Assembly: GCF_000263735.1 (NCBI RefSeq)
Contig: NC_017946.1
Location: 971,348 to 1,035,347, forward strand
Direction: 5' to 3'
From: Pyrococcus sp. ST04
GTDB taxonomy: Archaea > Methanobacteriota_B > Thermococci > Thermococcales > Thermococcaceae
Length of the DNA stretch: 64,000 bases
Positions 54,197-63,661 of this stretch are shown one piece after another. A program made the position numbers and the translations under genes. Position 1 is the first letter of the stretch. Each line of letters begins with the position of its first letter. The notes beneath the pieces are model-generated. The model was given only the letters and a program-made list of their open reading frames with translations. It searched no databases and was not told the DNA's origin.

Positions 54197-55371
54197 GATG
54201 CATTAGGTGTGGTAGGGAATACCCCGAGGATGAGGTAAGGTACAGGTGCGAGTGCGGAGGATTGCTAGAGGTTGTAATAGACTTGGACAAAGTTGATACT
54301 AACATATTTGACGGCAAAAATGTAACCTTGTGGAAGTATGAGAGCTGGCTCCCCGTTAAGAAAAGGGTAACCTTGAATGAGGGGGGAACACCTCTCTACA
54401 AGCTTGAAAACCTCGGAAAGGATTTGGGGATCAGGGAGCTCTATGCAAAAAATGAAGGGGCAAATCCAACTGGTTCCTTTAAAGATAGAGGAATGACTGT
54501 CGGGGTTTCAAAGGCATTGGAGCTTGGAATGGATAAAGTTATATGTGCGTCAACAGGGAATACCTCTGCATCCCTGGCTGCATACGCGGCAAAGGCTGGA
54601 ATAAAAGCATATGTTCTTGTACCGAGTGGGAAGATAGCCCTCGGAAAACTTGCACAGGCAATAATATACGGAGCCCAGGTAGTTCCCGTCAAGGGTAACT
54701 TTGACGATGCTCTCAGAATAGTTGTTGAGGCCAGCTCAAAGCTTGGGGTTTACATGTTGAACTCTATAAACCCCTTCAGACTCGAAGGACAGAAGACTAT
54801 AGCATATGAAATTTATGACCAGCTTCAGGAGGTTCCCGACAACGTTGTCCTCCCAGTAGGAAACGCTGGAAACATTTCAGCAATATGGAAGGGCTTCAAG
54901 GAGCTTTACGAGGCTGGAGTAATCGACAAGTTGCCCAGGATGATAGGTATCCAGGCAGAAGGGGCTTCTCCTTTAGCGAAAGCATGGAAGGAGAAGAGAG
55001 AGTTCAGACCAGAAGAAAGGCCAGAAACTGTTGCCACTGCTATAAGAATAGGAAATCCAGCAAATTGGCCAAAGGCGTGGAAGGCTGTTGAAGAGTCGGG
55101 AGGAACCTTTGAGAGTGTAAGCGATAAGGAAATTTTAGAGGCTCAGAGACTTTTGGCTTCAAGAGAGGGACTCTTTGTCGAGCCAGCTTCTGCAGCATCT
55201 CTGGCTGGCTTAATTAAGCTCCTTAAGAATGGAGAAATAGAGAAAGATGAGAGCTACGTTCTCATAACTACAGGTCACGGACTAAAAGACCCGAATATAG
55301 TTATCGACAACTTTAGGCTTCCTGAACCGATAGAGCCAACCTTAGAGGCATTTAGGAGGGTTATGAAATGA
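54187..55371 (+). CDS. thrC: Threonine synthase
   Basis: The 394-residue PLP enzyme begins with a Cys-rich zinc-ribbon-like segment (RCIRCGREYPEDEVRYRCEC) and has the PLP lysine motif NPTGSFKDRGMTVGV (Lys about residue 98), CASTGNTSASLAAYA, the phosphate loop PVGNAGNISA and the C-terminal TTGHGLKDPN. It converts phosphohomoserine to threonine. ATG 54187 is chosen over 54157 because GGGGTG precedes it and the conserved start is MVLRCIRCG. The stop overlaps the asd start. Confidence 0.94.
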   Translation: MVLRCIRCGREYPEDEVRYRCECGGLLEVVIDLDKVDTNIFDGKNVTLWKYESWLPVKKRVTLNEGGTPLYKLENLGKDLGIRELYAKNEGANPTGSFKDRGMTVGVSKALELGMDKVICASTGNTSASLAAYAAKAGIKAYVLVPSGKIALGKLAQAIIYGAQVVPVKGNFDDALRIVVEASSKLGVYMLNSINPFRLEGQKTIAYEIYDQLQEVPDNVVLPVGNAGNISAIWKGFKELYEAGVIDKLPRMIGIQAEGASPLAKAWKEKREFRPEERPETVATAIRIGNPANWPKAWKAVEESGGTFESVSDKEILEAQRLLASREGLFVEPASAASLAGLIKLLKNGEIEKDESYVLITTGHGLKDPNIVIDNFRLPEPIEPTLEAFRRVMK

Positions 55372-56375
55372 AGAAGGTTGCAGTTCTGGGGGCAACAGGA
55401 CTTGTTGGAAGAACGTTTGTGAAACTTCTTGCTGGCCATCCATGGTTTAAAGTTGAAGAGCTCGTTGCATCAGAGAGATCGGCTGGAAAAAAGTATGGGG
55501 AACTAGTTGAGGATTCGCCAGAGGAGTTCAGAGACTTTGTCGTCGTTAGCCTAAACGAGTTCCTAGAGAATCCCAATGTCGACATGGTATTCAATGCTCT
55601 TCCTGCCTCCATCTCAAGGGAAGTTGAGGAGAAGCTCGCCGAGGAAATCCCTGTATTCACAAATGCCAGGGCTCATAGATATGATGAAGACGTTCCAATT
55701 CTCGTGCCAGAGGTTAACAAAGAGCACTTGGAGATAATTAAGATTCAACAGAGAAATAGGGGATGGAAGGGCTTTATAGTTACGAACCCTAACTGCTCGA
55801 CGGCGATATTAACGGTTTCTCTAGCTGCAATAAGGGAGTTTGGAATAAGAAAGGTAAGAGTGGCAACTATGCAGGCCATAAGCGGTGCCGGCTTCTCTGG
55901 ACTTTCAGCATTTGCAATCCATGACAACGTCATCCCCTTTATAAGCGGGGAAGAATGGAAGATAGAAAACGAGAGCAGAAAGATACTTGGCAGGATAAGT
56001 GGGGATAAAATAGAGCCGGCCACGTTTGATATATCGGCAATAGCGACGAGAGTTCCTGTTATACACGGACACACAGAGGCAGTCTTTGTAGAATTAGAAA
56101 GAGGAAGTGTTGAGGAAATAAGAGAGGCTTTTGAGAGCTTTGACCCCCTTAAGGAATTAAGTCTGCCCTCCTATGCTAAGCCAATAGTTTACTCTGAGGT
56201 TCCACAGCCAAGGCTTCACAGGGATAGGGGAAGGGGTCTGACAGTGACGGTGGGAAGGTTGGAGGAGATAAATGGTGGCATTAAGTACGTTGTTCTTGGT
56301 CACAATCTTGTTAGAGGAGCTGCTGGAGGGTCAGTTCTGAACGCTGAGCTAGCATATAAGCTAGGCTACCTGTAG
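55368..56375 (+). CDS. asd: Aspartate-semialdehyde dehydrogenase
   Basis: The 335-residue protein has the NADP motif VLGATGLVGRTFVKLL at the N-terminus, the catalytic Cys in VTNPNCSTAILTVSL near residue 142, the AISGAGFSGL loop near residue 172 and a catalytic His in PVIHGHTEAV near residue 232. It reduces aspartyl phosphate to the semialdehyde, linking the two kinases to homoserine. It is the archaeal/fungal type. ATGA overlap with thrC closes the operon; homoserine dehydrogenase is absent from it. Confidence 0.94.
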   Translation: MKKVAVLGATGLVGRTFVKLLAGHPWFKVEELVASERSAGKKYGELVEDSPEEFRDFVVVSLNEFLENPNVDMVFNALPASISREVEEKLAEEIPVFTNARAHRYDEDVPILVPEVNKEHLEIIKIQQRNRGWKGFIVTNPNCSTAILTVSLAAIREFGIRKVRVATMQAISGAGFSGLSAFAIHDNVIPFISGEEWKIENESRKILGRISGDKIEPATFDISAIATRVPVIHGHTEAVFVELERGSVEEIREAFESFDPLKELSLPSYAKPIVYSEVPQPRLHRDRGRGLTVTVGRLEEINGGIKYVVLGHNLVRGAAGGSVLNAELAYKLGYL

Positions 56376-56469
56376 CTTCTTGTTCTTCTCTGCTTCTCTT
56401 CTTGGTTCTTCATTAACTTTAAGAGGAATACTTTCTTAAACCCCCTTCCAACTATTTTATGGTGGTGAA

Positions 56470-57702
56470 ATGTTTCGGCTGGAGCAATTTGACTACTCAA
56501 ATAAAACAGTTTTTCTTCGTGCTGATCTGAATTCTCCAATGAAAGAAGGTAAGATAATCAGCGATGCTAGGTTTAGGGCTGTCCTTCCGACAATAAAGTA
56601 TCTCCTCGAGCATGGAGCGAAGGTTGTGATAGGAACTCACCAAGGAAAACCGTACAGTGAAGATTACGCCACAACTGAAGAACACGCGAGGGTTCTATCT
56701 GAGCTATTGGATATGCATGTGGAGTACATAGAAGACATCTTCGGAAAGTATGCGAGGGAGAAGATTAAGAGCATGAAGCCAGGAGAAGTTGCAATACTTG
56801 AAAACCTTAGGTTCTCAGCGGAAGAAGTTAAGAACAAGCCTATAGAAGAGTGCGAAAAGACCTTCTTTGTGAAGAAGCTTTCCCAAGTAATTGACTTGGT
56901 TGTGAATGATGCATTTGCAGCTGCTCACAGATCTCAGCCCTCTTTGGTTGGCTTTGCTAGAGTTAAGCCTATGATAATGGGCTTTCTAATGGAGAGGGAA
57001 ATAGATTCGCTAACAAGGGCCTACTATAGCAAAGAGAGACCGAGGATTTATGTTCTTGGAGGGGCGAAGGTTGATGATTCTCTTAGGGTCGCCGAGAACG
57101 TTCTTAAAAAGGGAAAGGCTGATATGATTCTTACTGGAGGACTTGTAGCAAACATTTTTGTCTTAGCCAAGGGATTTGATTTAGGTAGGAAAAACGTAGA
57201 ATTCCTAGAAAGGAAAGGAATCCTGAAGTACGTGGATTGGGCCGAAAAAATACTTGATGAGTTTTATCCATACGTGAGAACGCCCGTTGACTTTGCAATT
57301 GACTACAAAGGGGAAAGGCTTGAAGTTGATCTCTTAAGCGATGAGAGAAGGCTGTTTGATGAGTATCAAATTCTTGACATAGGCTCAAGAACGGTTCAGA
57401 AATATAGAGAGGTTCTAATGAATGCCAAGGTTATAGTTGCAAATGGTCCAATGGGGGTCTTTGAGAGAGAGGAGTTTGCAGTGGGTACTGTTGGAGTATT
57501 TAAGGCAATAGCGGAGAGTCCAGCATTTAGTGTTGTTGGAGGGGGGCATTCAATTGCAAGCATTCACAAGTACGGGATTGAGGGGATTAGCCACATCTCT
57601 ACTGGAGGAGGGGCAATGTTAACGTTCTTTGCCGGAGAAAAGCTACCCGTCCTTGAGGCCTTTAAGATAAGCTATGATAAGTTCTCCTCACAATTTTCCT
57701 AA
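56470..57702 (+). CDS. pgk: Phosphoglycerate kinase
   Basis: The 410-residue protein has the PGK substrate motif VFLRADLNSPM near residue 15, ISDARFRAVLPTIKYL, LLENLRF-like AILENLRFSAEE, VNDAFAAAHRSQPSLVGF near residue 140, LGGAKVDDSLRVAEN near 197 and the nucleotide-site GGGHSIASI near 360. It catalyses ATP-linked interconversion of 1,3-bisphosphoglycerate and 3-phosphoglycerate. In Pyrococcus glycolysis bypasses this step, so the enzyme acts mainly in gluconeogenesis. GGTGGTGA precedes the start. Confidence 0.95.
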   Translation: MFRLEQFDYSNKTVFLRADLNSPMKEGKIISDARFRAVLPTIKYLLEHGAKVVIGTHQGKPYSEDYATTEEHARVLSELLDMHVEYIEDIFGKYAREKIKSMKPGEVAILENLRFSAEEVKNKPIEECEKTFFVKKLSQVIDLVVNDAFAAAHRSQPSLVGFARVKPMIMGFLMEREIDSLTRAYYSKERPRIYVLGGAKVDDSLRVAENVLKKGKADMILTGGLVANIFVLAKGFDLGRKNVEFLERKGILKYVDWAEKILDEFYPYVRTPVDFAIDYKGERLEVDLLSDERRLFDEYQILDIGSRTVQKYREVLMNAKVIVANGPMGVFEREEFAVGTVGVFKAIAESPAFSVVGGGHSIASIHKYGIEGISHISTGGGAMLTFFAGEKLPVLEAFKISYDKFSSQFS

Positions 57703-57759
57703 CAATTTAACACTAAAACTTTTAATCACCTCTTTTTAATCAACTTAAGGGGTGAAGGA

Positions 57760-59025
57760 GTGAAGGGCGTAATACTGGCTGCGGGATACGGTACCAGAAT
57801 GGGAGAAAAGCCAAAAGGTTTAATCAGGGTTGCTGGGAGAGAGCTGATTTATAGAACGATGAAGAATCTTCAGAAGTTTGGAATAAACGAGTTCATAATA
57901 GTGACGAACGAAAAGTACAGAGATCTCTATGAGGATTTTGTAAAAAAGCATGGATTCAATGCAAAAGTGATAGTTAACCCAAGTCCAGAGAGAGGCAATG
58001 GGTACTCACTGCACGTAGCGAAGGGACACGTAACTGGAAAATTCGTCCTCGTGATGAGTGACCATGTTTATGAGGAAAGGTTCTATGAGCTGGCTCTCAA
58101 GGGGGAGGGGCTAATAGCTGATAGAAGGCCCAAGGTTGTGGACGTTGAGGAAGCAACAAAGGTAAAGGTGAAGGACGGTAGGGTTGAGGACATAGGAAAG
58201 GAACTTAAATCCTGGGATGCCATTGATACTGGATTCTTTGTTCTAGACGACTCAATTTTCTCGATAACTGAGAAGTTATCTAAGGAAAGAGAAGTTATTG
58301 AGCTTAGGGATGTTATTAAGGAGGCCAGAGTAAAAGTTACCTTTGTCGATGGCCTCTACTGGATGGACGTTGATACCCCCGAAGAAGTTAAGCTTGCTAG
58401 GAAGATAATAGTATATTCCTCTGTGAAGGGAGTGGGAGACGGCTTTATAAGCAGGCATGTAAACAGGAAAATCTCTACCCGAATTTCTGTCCTTTTAGTG
58501 GAGCACTTCACACCAAACCAACTTACAATAATAACATTCCTGTTTGGAATATTCTCTGGACTGGTAAACTTTTTCAGCGTTCCTCTCGCTGGGATTTTAT
58601 ATCAAATAAGCTCTATCCTGGATGGTGTTGATGGAGAGATAGCAAGGGCGAGAATGCAAACAAGCAGATTTGGAGGGTATTTTGATTCGATACTTGACAG
58701 GTACGTCGACTTTACGTTTCTGTTAACTTTGGCATACGTGACGTTAAGGGAACCTCTGTGGTGGGCCATAGCAGCCCTTGCAATATTCTCATCTGCAATG
58801 GTTAGCTACTCTACTGAAAGGTTTAAGGGAGCATATTGCGCCGATGCATACAAGGCTATCCCAGCACTGAGGAAGGTTCCGGGGAAGAGGGATGAGAGAA
58901 TATTTGTAACAATGATATTCACCCTTTTGGGATGGGTAAAACCTCTCTTCGCCCTACTGGCAATCTGGAGCACGTTGAGAGTTGCAATAACAGTATTCCT
59001 AGTGAGGAGGGGTGTAAATGATTAA
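57760..59025 (+). CDS. Bifunctional CTP:inositol-1-phosphate cytidylyltransferase / di-myo-inositol-phosphate-phosphate synthase
   Basis: The 421-residue fusion begins with a nucleotidyltransferase (residues 1 to about 225; [19 protein letters not shown], and VMSDHVYEE with the metal Asp). A CDP-alcohol phosphotransferase follows, with motif [20 protein letters not shown] and [10 protein letters not shown] (about residues 288-318) and five or six membrane spans. The first half activates inositol-1-phosphate and the second joins it to another inositol-1-phosphate. The product yields di-myo-inositol phosphate, a heat-stress solute of Pyrococcus. GGGGTGA before the GTG at 57760 fixes the start. 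The 3' end overlaps the next gene by eight bases. Confidence 0.92.
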   Translation: MKGVILAAGYGTRMGEKPKGLIRVAGRELIYRTMKNLQKFGINEFIIVTNEKYRDLYEDFVKKHGFNAKVIVNPSPERGNGYSLHVAKGHVTGKFVLVMSDHVYEERFYELALKGEGLIADRRPKVVDVEEATKVKVKDGRVEDIGKELKSWDAIDTGFFVLDDSIFSITEKLSKEREVIELRDVIKEARVKVTFVDGLYWMDVDTPEEVKLARKIIVYSSVKGVGDGFISRHVNRKISTRISVLLVEHFTPNQLTIITFLFGIFSGLVNFFSVPLAGILYQISSILDGVDGEIARARMQTSRFGGYFDSILDRYVDFTFLLTLAYVTLREPLWWAIAALAIFSSAMVSYSTERFKGAYCADAYKAIPALRKVPGKRDERIFVTMIFTLLGWVKPLFALLAIWSTLRVAITVFLVRRGVND

Positions 59026-60178
59026 GGAGGATCATGTTAAGTTGGCTGAAGATATGATTAGGAAGGGGTATGATGAAAAGAGAATTAGAAAGGCCTTAAA
59101 ATTGCCGGAAGAAGAGTTTAAACTAGTATTAGAGGTTGCAAAGGCTAGAATAAGGGCTAAAGATAAATTTTCGAGAGATGACTTATGGTTTGATCTCGAG
59201 GGGTTGAGGTATGCGACGCACGAGGTCGTTGCTGACTACCGAGGAAGGAGGCTAAAGGATCAGGGTGTGAAGAGCGTAGCTGACGTTTCCTGTGGGGTAG
59301 GGATACAGTTAATATTCTTCGCTAAATATGGAATCAGGGCAGTGGGTGTGGATATAGACCCGATTAAAATAGAGTTTGCAAAGAGGAATGCTGAGAAGTA
59401 TGGAGTTAACGTGGAGTTCATTATTGGGGACTCACTTAGTCCTGAGATAATTGAAAAAATTGATGCAGATGTAATATTTTCAGATCCGGCAAGACCGCCC
59501 GAAGTTCCAGAAAGAAATCTTGAAGATTTGCTTCCAAGTCCATTAAAGGTGTATGAGGCCTATAAAGAGAAAACCGACGCGTTCATATTTGACCTGCCTC
59601 CCCAAATAAGGAGGGAGAAGGTACCTTGGAAAGGAGAATTCGAATACATTGATCTTTTTGGACACGTTAACAGGTTGACCTTTTACACGGAACCTCTGGC
59701 TAAAGCTGAAAGGAGTGCCGTTATACTTCCGAAGGGTGCAAGACTGGAGAGCGATCCTAGTCTAGAAAATATAGTCCAGGAAACAGCTACTCCTGAAAGA
59801 TACCTCTATGAAATTCCGCAGGGAATTGATTACGCCGATTTGATAAATGAGCTCTTCCATAAGGTTGGAGGAGAACTTAAACTTCTTTTAAGGGAAAAAA
59901 GGAGAGTTTTAGCAACAAGCATGGATGAGATTAAAAGCGAGTACTTCAAGAGAGCTTACGTTGTTGTTGCAACAATGCCCTTCCACCCAGTAAGGATAAA
60001 CGATTTCTTAAGAAAGGAAGGCTATGGCAGAGCAACTTTGAGAATGAGCGTTTCAGAAAATGAATACTGGAAGATTAGAAGGAAAATAGAGGCAAATCTT
60101 AAGGGAGAAAAGAGGGCTTTTGTGTTTAAGGTTGGAGATCTTGCCGTCATTGCTGAGGAGATTCCTCTGGTTCAATGA
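59018..60178 (+). CDS. SAM-dependent methyltransferase with THUMP-like tail
   Basis: The 386-residue protein has a short N-terminal helical part (residues 1-60), then a Rossmann methyltransferase with [20 protein letters not shown] (about residues 88-107), [20 protein letters not shown] and motif [12 protein letters not shown]. The C-terminal part after about residue 290 resembles the THUMP-like domain found in a set of bacterial and archaeal proteins. The substrate is unknown, probably RNA. It overlaps the inositol gene by eight bases and the convergent zinc-finger gene by 32. Confidence 0.78.
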   Translation: MIKEDHVKLAEDMIRKGYDEKRIRKALKLPEEEFKLVLEVAKARIRAKDKFSRDDLWFDLEGLRYATHEVVADYRGRRLKDQGVKSVADVSCGVGIQLIFFAKYGIRAVGVDIDPIKIEFAKRNAEKYGVNVEFIIGDSLSPEIIEKIDADVIFSDPARPPEVPERNLEDLLPSPLKVYEAYKEKTDAFIFDLPPQIRREKVPWKGEFEYIDLFGHVNRLTFYTEPLAKAERSAVILPKGARLESDPSLENIVQETATPERYLYEIPQGIDYADLINELFHKVGGELKLLLREKRRVLATSMDEIKSEYFKRAYVVVATMPFHPVRINDFLRKEGYGRATLRMSVSENEYWKIRRKIEANLKGEKRAFVFKVGDLAVIAEEIPLVQ

Positions 60179-60773
60179 TAATGTAAGGGCCGGTGCTTAG
60201 CTTTTTAATTTCTTCCTTTGTTAGCCTTCTGCTCTTAACTTTGTCTCCGATTAATGCACTATTTCCGAAGGGATCCATTATCCTAACTGTTAGCGGTTTC
60301 TTTCCTTCTTTAACTTCCTCTATATAGTTCAAAAGTTCGTCAATTCTCTTGACAGCCTCTTCGTCGTTTTCTTGCTCTTTGAAGTCTCTTGCCATTAGAA
60401 GAACATCTTTAGCCCTCTCTAGAACTCCCTCTATGTTGCTCACAAACCCCTCTGCAGCTGGTCCCGGCTCTATTTTTATTCCAAGCTCTTCAAGCTCTAT
60501 TGTTCCACTCTTACTCCTAACTACCCTGGTGAATAGGTCCTTCTCTTCCTCAACCTTAACTTCATAGAGTCTTGGCTCCCTCTCTTCAAGTATCATTATA
60601 TCCGCACTCTTGTAGCCACATCTCTCGCAGATTAGTGTCGATTCCATGACCTCACCAAAGTAGGGGATTTTGTGGATGAACTGGATTACCTTAAGAGTTC
60701 CCTTGCCTCCACATATGGGACAGTCTCCTACCTTAAACTCCTGAATTCTCTCGGGTTTTAGCTCTTCCTCCAT
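60147..60773 (-). CDS. ZPR1-type zinc finger protein
   Basis: The 208-residue protein has the ZPR1 finger CPICGGKGTLKV...ICERCGYKSADI (residues about 18-56), then the ZPR1 alpha/beta domain (RVVRSKSGTIELEELGIKIEPG, EGFVSNIEGVLERA, LTVRIMDPFGNSALIG). Eukaryotic ZPR1 binds elongation factor 1A and aids its folding; the single-module archaeal form is likely similar, by inference. CCTCC-type complement GAGAGGATG precedes the start. It is convergent with the methyltransferase gene. Confidence 0.88.
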   Translation of the reverse strand: MEEELKPERIQEFKVGDCPICGGKGTLKVIQFIHKIPYFGEVMESTLICERCGYKSADIMILEEREPRLYEVKVEEEKDLFTRVVRSKSGTIELEELGIKIEPGPAAEGFVSNIEGVLERAKDVLLMARDFKEQENDEEAVKRIDELLNYIEEVKEGKKPLTVRIMDPFGNSALIGDKVKSRRLTKEEIKKLSTGPYIIIEPEESPQQ

Positions 60774-60812
60774 CCTCTCACCAACTCAGACTTGGGGAAT
60801 CGGTTTATAATA

Positions 60813-61700
60813 TTATGGGCCTATAAAAACTGAGATCATCTTCTCGATATTCGAGGGCCAAATAGCCATACCAACGTACTTGTCTGCGGCTCCATAGTAT
60901 AGAAGGATTCTGTCTTTTAGCACCACGATTGATTCCAAAAAGACAACATTATTAACATGCCCATAACGCTCCCAAGAATACTCTGGCCACAAAATGGGAT
61001 TTTCGGTTCGGGCGATTAATTTTCTTGGATTATCTTTTGAGAACACTGCTATTCCTACCCTGTAGACTTTTGAGTTGTCCGCCGAATTATATAGGAGGAT
61101 TATCTTGTCATCTAAGAGAATTGGTGGGGGGCCAGGTTCGACTAATCTCTCGTCGAACATTCCTTTTCTCGGCCCAAGAACGGGTTCATCTTCAAATTCC
61201 CACGTTATCCCGTCCTTTGAATATGCGATCCAAATGTTAGAGTCTCCAAAGTACATTATGTATCTCCCGTTAACCTTCTTGTCCAGTATTGCCCCACTTT
61301 TTGTCCATCCTTTGGTTTGAGGAAATTCATCAAAAATTGGCCCATGCTTTTTCCAGCTTACTAAATTTTTTGAAGTGGCTAAACAGAGCCTTGCCCTCCT
61401 CCCGTCATATCCAGTGTATGTCATGATGAACTTTTTTCCAATCCTTACAATCCTTGGATCCTCAACTCCCCTCCTCTCCCAGCTGTATTCTGGCTCAAGC
61501 ACAGGTTCTGGGTGTTTTAAGAAAGTTATGCCATCCTCACTGATTGCAAGCCCTATTCTCCCTGTTACGTTGTCATCTCCTTCAGCCCTATAAAGCATGA
61601 CGAATTTTCCTCTGTGGTATATTACTCCTGGATTGTAAGTGTTTTTCGAGTCAAAACCTTTTGAGGATGGTAATAAAATTGGAAAAGGAAATTTTCTCAT
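60813..61700 (-). CDS. Glycoside hydrolase family 130 protein (beta-mannoside phosphorylase type)
   Basis: The 295-residue protein is a five-bladed propeller of GH130 type, with repeated YNPGVIYHRGKFVMLYRAEG, RGVEDPRIVRIGKKFIMTYTGYD, WTKSGAI, LVEPGPPPILLDDKIILLYN and the late ILLYYGAADKYVGMA strand. GH130 enzymes split beta-1,4-mannosyl bonds with phosphate or, in some groups, water. It is the last gene of a leftward operon with Opp-type transporters, which suggests import of beta-mannosides or related oligosaccharides and their intracellular breakdown. The exact substrate is inferred. Confidence 0.88.
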   Translation of the reverse strand: MRKFPFPILLPSSKGFDSKNTYNPGVIYHRGKFVMLYRAEGDDNVTGRIGLAISEDGITFLKHPEPVLEPEYSWERRGVEDPRIVRIGKKFIMTYTGYDGRRARLCLATSKNLVSWKKHGPIFDEFPQTKGWTKSGAILDKKVNGRYIMYFGDSNIWIAYSKDGITWEFEDEPVLGPRKGMFDERLVEPGPPPILLDDKIILLYNSADNSKVYRVGIAVFSKDNPRKLIARTENPILWPEYSWERYGHVNNVVFLESIVVLKDRILLYYGAADKYVGMAIWPSNIEKMISVFIGP

Positions 61701-61704
61701 GATA

Positions 61705-62694
61705 TCACCTTAAAGGATGGTGACAGGCAACGAAATGATTGTGAGAAACCTCAATGAGCTTTGGTTCTTTGCTTTTGCATTCGTCAGTGGCAAAGGGGCA
61801 CCTTGGGTGGAACCTACATCCACTCGGTGGGTTAGCGGCATTTGGGACTTCTCCAGTTATCTCGATTTTCTTTTCCTTTCTCTTTCTGGCTATTGAAGGA
61901 ACCGCTTGGATGAGAGCCATTGTGTATGGGTGGGCTGGATTTTTCAAGACCTCTTCTGTAGGCCCTATTTCAACTATTTTACCCAAGTACATGACGGCTA
62001 TTCTATCTGCTATCAGCCTCCCTACTGCGATATCATGGGTTATGAACAATTGGCTTAAATTGTACTCCTTCCTGAAGCTCTCAAGTAGATCAAGAATTGC
62101 TGCTCTCATAGATACGTCTATCATTGAAACTGCCTCATCAGCGACGACGAATTCAGGCTTTAATATCATGGCTCTTGCTATGACAACTCTCTGCCTTTGA
62201 CCTCCGCTCAGGTGATGGGGGTAACGGTCGTAGAATTCCTCTTCCGGAGTCAGCCCTACTCTTCTAAGCATCTTTAAGGCCTGCTCTTTGGCCTCTTCTT
62301 TATCTGCCAACCCGTGGATTATTAAGGGATGGGCTATTGCATCCCCTATTTTCATCCTCGGACTCAAACTGGCGTATGGATCTTGGAATATTATCTGCAT
62401 CCTTCTCCTGTAAGGCCTCAATTCTTCCCTTGAGAGCTTTGTTATGTCAACGCCGTCAAATATTATTCTCCCATCTGTTGGCTCTATGAGTCTTAGTATC
62501 GTCCTTCCAGCGGTTGTTTTTCCACATCCACTTTCTCCGATTAGGGCCAGAACCTCACCTCTGTCTATTTCAAAGCTTATCCCATCAACGGCCTTAACGT
62601 ACCTGATAGGGGCTCTTTTTATTGTCTCTATAATCCCCCTCTTTATCGGAAAGTACTTCTTTAGGTTTTCAACTTTGAGAAGAGGCTCACTCAT
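61705..62694 (-). CDS. Oligopeptide/oligosaccharide ABC transporter ATPase (OppF type)
   Basis: The 329-residue ATPase has Walker A GESGCGKTT near residue 53, LSGGQRQRVVIARAM near 162 and Walker B VADEAVSMIDVS. The C-terminal GCRFHPRCPFATDECK (about 290-305) contains the cysteines of the Opp/Dpp iron-sulfur-type tail. ATG 62694 follows GGAGGTG by six bases. It overlaps the oppD-type gene by eight bases and precedes the GH130 gene by four, so it belongs to one operon. A sugar oligomer is a likelier cargo than peptide in this context. Confidence 0.9.
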   Translation of the reverse strand: MSEPLLKVENLKKYFPIKRGIIETIKRAPIRYVKAVDGISFEIDRGEVLALIGESGCGKTTAGRTILRLIEPTDGRIIFDGVDITKLSREELRPYRRRMQIIFQDPYASLSPRMKIGDAIAHPLIIHGLADKEEAKEQALKMLRRVGLTPEEEFYDRYPHHLSGGQRQRVVIARAMILKPEFVVADEAVSMIDVSMRAAILDLLESFRKEYNLSQLFITHDIAVGRLIADRIAVMYLGKIVEIGPTEEVLKNPAHPYTMALIQAVPSIARKRKEKKIEITGEVPNAANPPSGCRFHPRCPFATDECKSKEPKLIEVSHNHFVACHHPLR

Positions 62695-63661
62695 TCTTAG
62701 CACCTCCGTAGAGGTGGCAGGCCACGAAATGACCCTTCTCGTACTCTATCATCGTTGGCTCTTGAGTGTCGCAGATTCCTTTGAGATCACTCCTTTCAGC
62801 AAATACATGGCACCTTGGATGGAACCTACATCCAGAAGGCGGATTCCTGAGATCTGGTGGATACCCTGGAATTGCTTTGATTTCCTTTTTGCTCCAAAGA
62901 TCAGGAACGCTGTTAAGTAGGGCTTGTGTGTATGGGTGAAGGGGATTCTCCACTATCTGCTCTACACTTCCAAATTCAACCAGCTTTCCAGCATACATGA
63001 CAGCTATCTTATCACTCCTCTCGGCCGCAAGGGAAATATCATGGGTCACGAACAAAATACTTGTCCCTTCGTCTTTAAGTGATTGGATAAGATCCATAAT
63101 AGAATCTTGAACTATAACATCTAGGGCTGTTGTGGGTTCATCTGCTATTAGGAGCTTGGGGTTAAACGCCATGGCCATTGCAATGCTAACCCTCTGCCTC
63201 TGCCCCCCGCTCAGCTGGTGGGGATAGTAGTCAAACCTGTCTGGAGGGATGTTCACCTTTTCAAGCAACTCCTTTGCCCTTCTTTTTGCCTCGTCCTCAT
63301 CGACCCCATGAACTGTCATAACTTCAACAAGCTGGTCTCCTATTTTTCTCAGTGGATCTAAGCTTGTCATCGGATCCTGAAAGACCATACTTATTTCTTT
63401 TCCCCTTATTTGCCTGAGCTCCTCTTCGGGTAGCTTTAGAATATCTTTGCCTTCGAATATTATTTCTCCCCCGATTATCTTCCCTGGGGGTGGGACAAGT
63501 CTCATTATGGCGCTGGCAACGGTTGATTTTCCACTTCCACTCTCACCAACGAAAGTTACCCACTCTTTCCTATCTATGGAGAAGGTTACCCCTTCCACAG
63601 CCCTAACAACACCTGAAAGTGTGAAGTAATGAATTGAGAGGTTGTTAACTTTTAGGAGCAA
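62687..63661 (-). CDS. Oligopeptide/oligosaccharide ABC transporter ATPase (OppD type)
   Basis: The 324-residue partner ATPase has Walker A GESGSGKST near residue 39, QLSGGQRQRVSIAMAMAF near 157, Walker B LLIADEPTTALD and the GCRFHPRCHVF tail. The start is a TTG at 63661 directly after the permease stop, with GGGGGTGA six bases upstream. Together with the OppF-type gene it powers the permease pair, one member of which is at the right edge. Confidence 0.9.
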   Translation of the reverse strand: MLLKVNNLSIHYFTLSGVVRAVEGVTFSIDRKEWVTFVGESGSGKSTVASAIMRLVPPPGKIIGGEIIFEGKDILKLPEEELRQIRGKEISMVFQDPMTSLDPLRKIGDQLVEVMTVHGVDEDEAKRRAKELLEKVNIPPDRFDYYPHQLSGGQRQRVSIAMAMAFNPKLLIADEPTTALDVIVQDSIMDLIQSLKDEGTSILFVTHDISLAAERSDKIAVMYAGKLVEFGSVEQIVENPLHPYTQALLNSVPDLWSKKEIKAIPGYPPDLRNPPSGCRFHPRCHVFAERSDLKGICDTQEPTMIEYEKGHFVACHLYGGAKNE